64,000 nucleotides of DNA from DASSFG01 sp035547915 (lineage in GTDB: Bacteria > Planctomycetota > Planctomycetia > Pirellulales > JAICIG01). This document shows positions 63,177 to 64,000 of the stretch, one piece after another; position 1 is the stretch's first letter; the number at the start of each line of letters is the position of its first letter. Under the pieces are notes generated by a model. It had not been told where the DNA came from. It was given only the letters and a program-made list of their open reading frames with translations, and did not search any database. The stretch spans positions 124,001-188,000 of the forward strand of contig DASZTS010000138.1 of assembly GCA_035547915.1 (NCBI GenBank), read 5' to 3'. A program made the position numbers and the translations under genes.

Positions 63177-64000
63177 ATGAACACGCCGGAGTCGGCAAAA
63201 CAAACCACACCCGTTGGGATCGTCAACGTTCACAAGCCGCCGGGTATCACTTCTCGCGCCGCCGTCGACGTGGTCAAGCGGCTGGTGCGTCCCGCCAAGT
63301 CGGGACATGCCGGGACATTAGACCCGCTCGCCTCGGGTTTGCTGATCGTCTGCGTCGGCGCTGCCACACGCCTTATTGAATATGTGCAGGCAATGCGTAA
63401 GCGGTATACCGGTACGTTCCTGCTCGGCCGTGAGAGCGATACGGAGGATATCGAAGGCCAAGTCAGCCTACGTGACGGCGATCGGCAACCGACCCACGAA
63501 GAGGTTTGTGCGGCGGCTGCGCAACTCGTCGGCTGCATCGAGCAGCGTCCTCCGGCCTATTCGGCGCTGAAGGTGGGCGGCCGCCGGGCCTACGACTTGG
63601 CCCGCGCCGGCCGGACGGTTACGTTGGCCCCCCGTCCGGTGACGGTCTACCGGCTCGACGTGGTGCGCTACGCGTATCCGGAAGTCGTGCTCGAAGTGGA
63701 ATGCGGTTCCGGAACGTACGTGCGTTCGCTGGGGCGCGATCTGGCCGCATCGCTGGGCACCGCGGCGATCATGTCGGCGCTCGTCCGCACGGCCATCGGC
63801 CCCTTCGAACTGTCGCGCGCCCGGCTGCCCGAGTCGCTCACTCGCGAGAATCGGCAAGAGTGGCTTGAGCCGCCCTTGCGGGCGGTAGCGGCACTCGCGC
63901 AGGTTACCTTGTCGCCTGCCGAGTTAGCTCGCCTACGGCAGGGACTCTCTGTCGAATCCGCAGTACGTGCTGTAGGCGAGATAGCGGCCGTCGATGAGAA
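63177..64000 (+). CDS. truB: tRNA pseudouridine(55) synthase, 3' end beyond window
   Basis: From the ATG at 63177 the frame is open to the window end (274 codons visible). It modifies U55 in the T-loop of tRNAs. The catalytic Asp 49 is in GHAGTLDPLASG, preceded by 'VNVHKPPGITS', and 'RPPAYSALKVGGRRAYDLAR' and 'ECGSGTYVRSL' complete the family pattern. The C-terminal PUA-like part is only just begun. In many bacteria truB is next to rbfA and infB; here a desaturase precedes it. Confidence 0.96.
   Translation, partial: MNTPESAKQTTPVGIVNVHKPPGITSRAAVDVVKRLVRPAKSGHAGTLDPLASGLLIVCVGAATRLIEYVQAMRKRYTGTFLLGRESDTEDIEGQVSLRDGDRQPTHEEVCAAAAQLVGCIEQRPPAYSALKVGGRRAYDLARAGRTVTLAPRPVTVYRLDVVRYAYPEVVLEVECGSGTYVRSLGRDLAASLGTAAIMSALVRTAIGPFELSRARLPESLTRENRQEWLEPPLRAVAALAQVTLSPAELARLRQGLSVESAVRAVGEIAAVDE

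Overview
The window reads as a contiguous piece of a high-GC chromosome of a planctomycete, most likely of the order Pirellulales. This is inferred from several markers seen together. They are three DUF1501 proteins and one DUF1549/DUF1553 protein with a heme-binding N-terminus, and an ECF sigma factor overlapping a membrane Ser/Thr kinase. They also include STN-domain secreted paralogs, a Tyr/Val/Cys-rich repeat cell-wall protein, a giant PKD-repeat surface protein with the planctomycete LLExRxLLA-type N-terminus, and many signal-peptide proteins of unknown function. There are no rRNA or tRNA genes, CRISPR arrays or intact insertion sequences that I can see.

Layout. 1-5.5 kb: the 5' part of an RND-efflux adaptor, a YciI-like protein, and a three-gene minus-strand unit (Pro/Gly-repeat lipoprotein, DUF1501 protein, TPR lipoprotein). 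5.6-7.7 kb: trpB-trpA. 7.7-9.8 kb: repeat-rich intergenic DNA and a predicted outer-membrane beta-barrel. 9.8-10.5 kb: a membrane-anchored thioredoxin-like gene interrupted by an in-frame TGA exactly at the first position of its CxxC motif, the strongest novelty candidate (putative selenoprotein). 10.5-17.4 kb: a D-aminoacylase-type amidohydrolase, a tandem UspA protein, small membrane proteins, a CDF transporter, and a low-GC TIR/deoxyribosyltransferase-like gene. 17.4-24.3 kb: two tandem STN paralogs, two overlapping membrane genes in different frames, a di-heme oxidoreductase, and a gene remnant. 24.3-26.3 kb: rhaB and an orphan cytochrome oxidase subunit IV. 26.3-34.4 kb: a minus-strand unit DUF1549/1553, DUF1501, parvulin, PQQ-propeller, preceded by threonine synthase. 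34.7-42.6 kb: DUF2752 protein, esterase, HisN-like phosphatase, ferredoxin, DUF1501 plus Gfo/Idh pair, kinase/sigma pair. 42.8-50.3 kb: small proteins, a PncC-NMNAT fusion, malQ, an EgtD-like methyltransferase, and a GGDEF-PilZ protein. 50.8-64 kb: PKD/DUF4214 surface protein, aldehyde dehydrogenase, BRCT-MerR-TPR fusion, Tyr/Val/Cys repeat protein, DUF4392 protein, purD, fatty acid desaturase, and the start of truB.

Most of the genes are unlinked housekeeping or surface functions. Co-directional pairs that probably work together are trpB-trpA, sigma factor-kinase (overlapping), DUF1549/1553-DUF1501 and DUF1501-Gfo/Idh. A family of roughly 100-bp nested-palindrome repeats recurs at least eight times between genes in both orientations. 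It is the main non-coding structure of the window, together with one 150-bp inverted-repeat element built of GGGGGACTA units.
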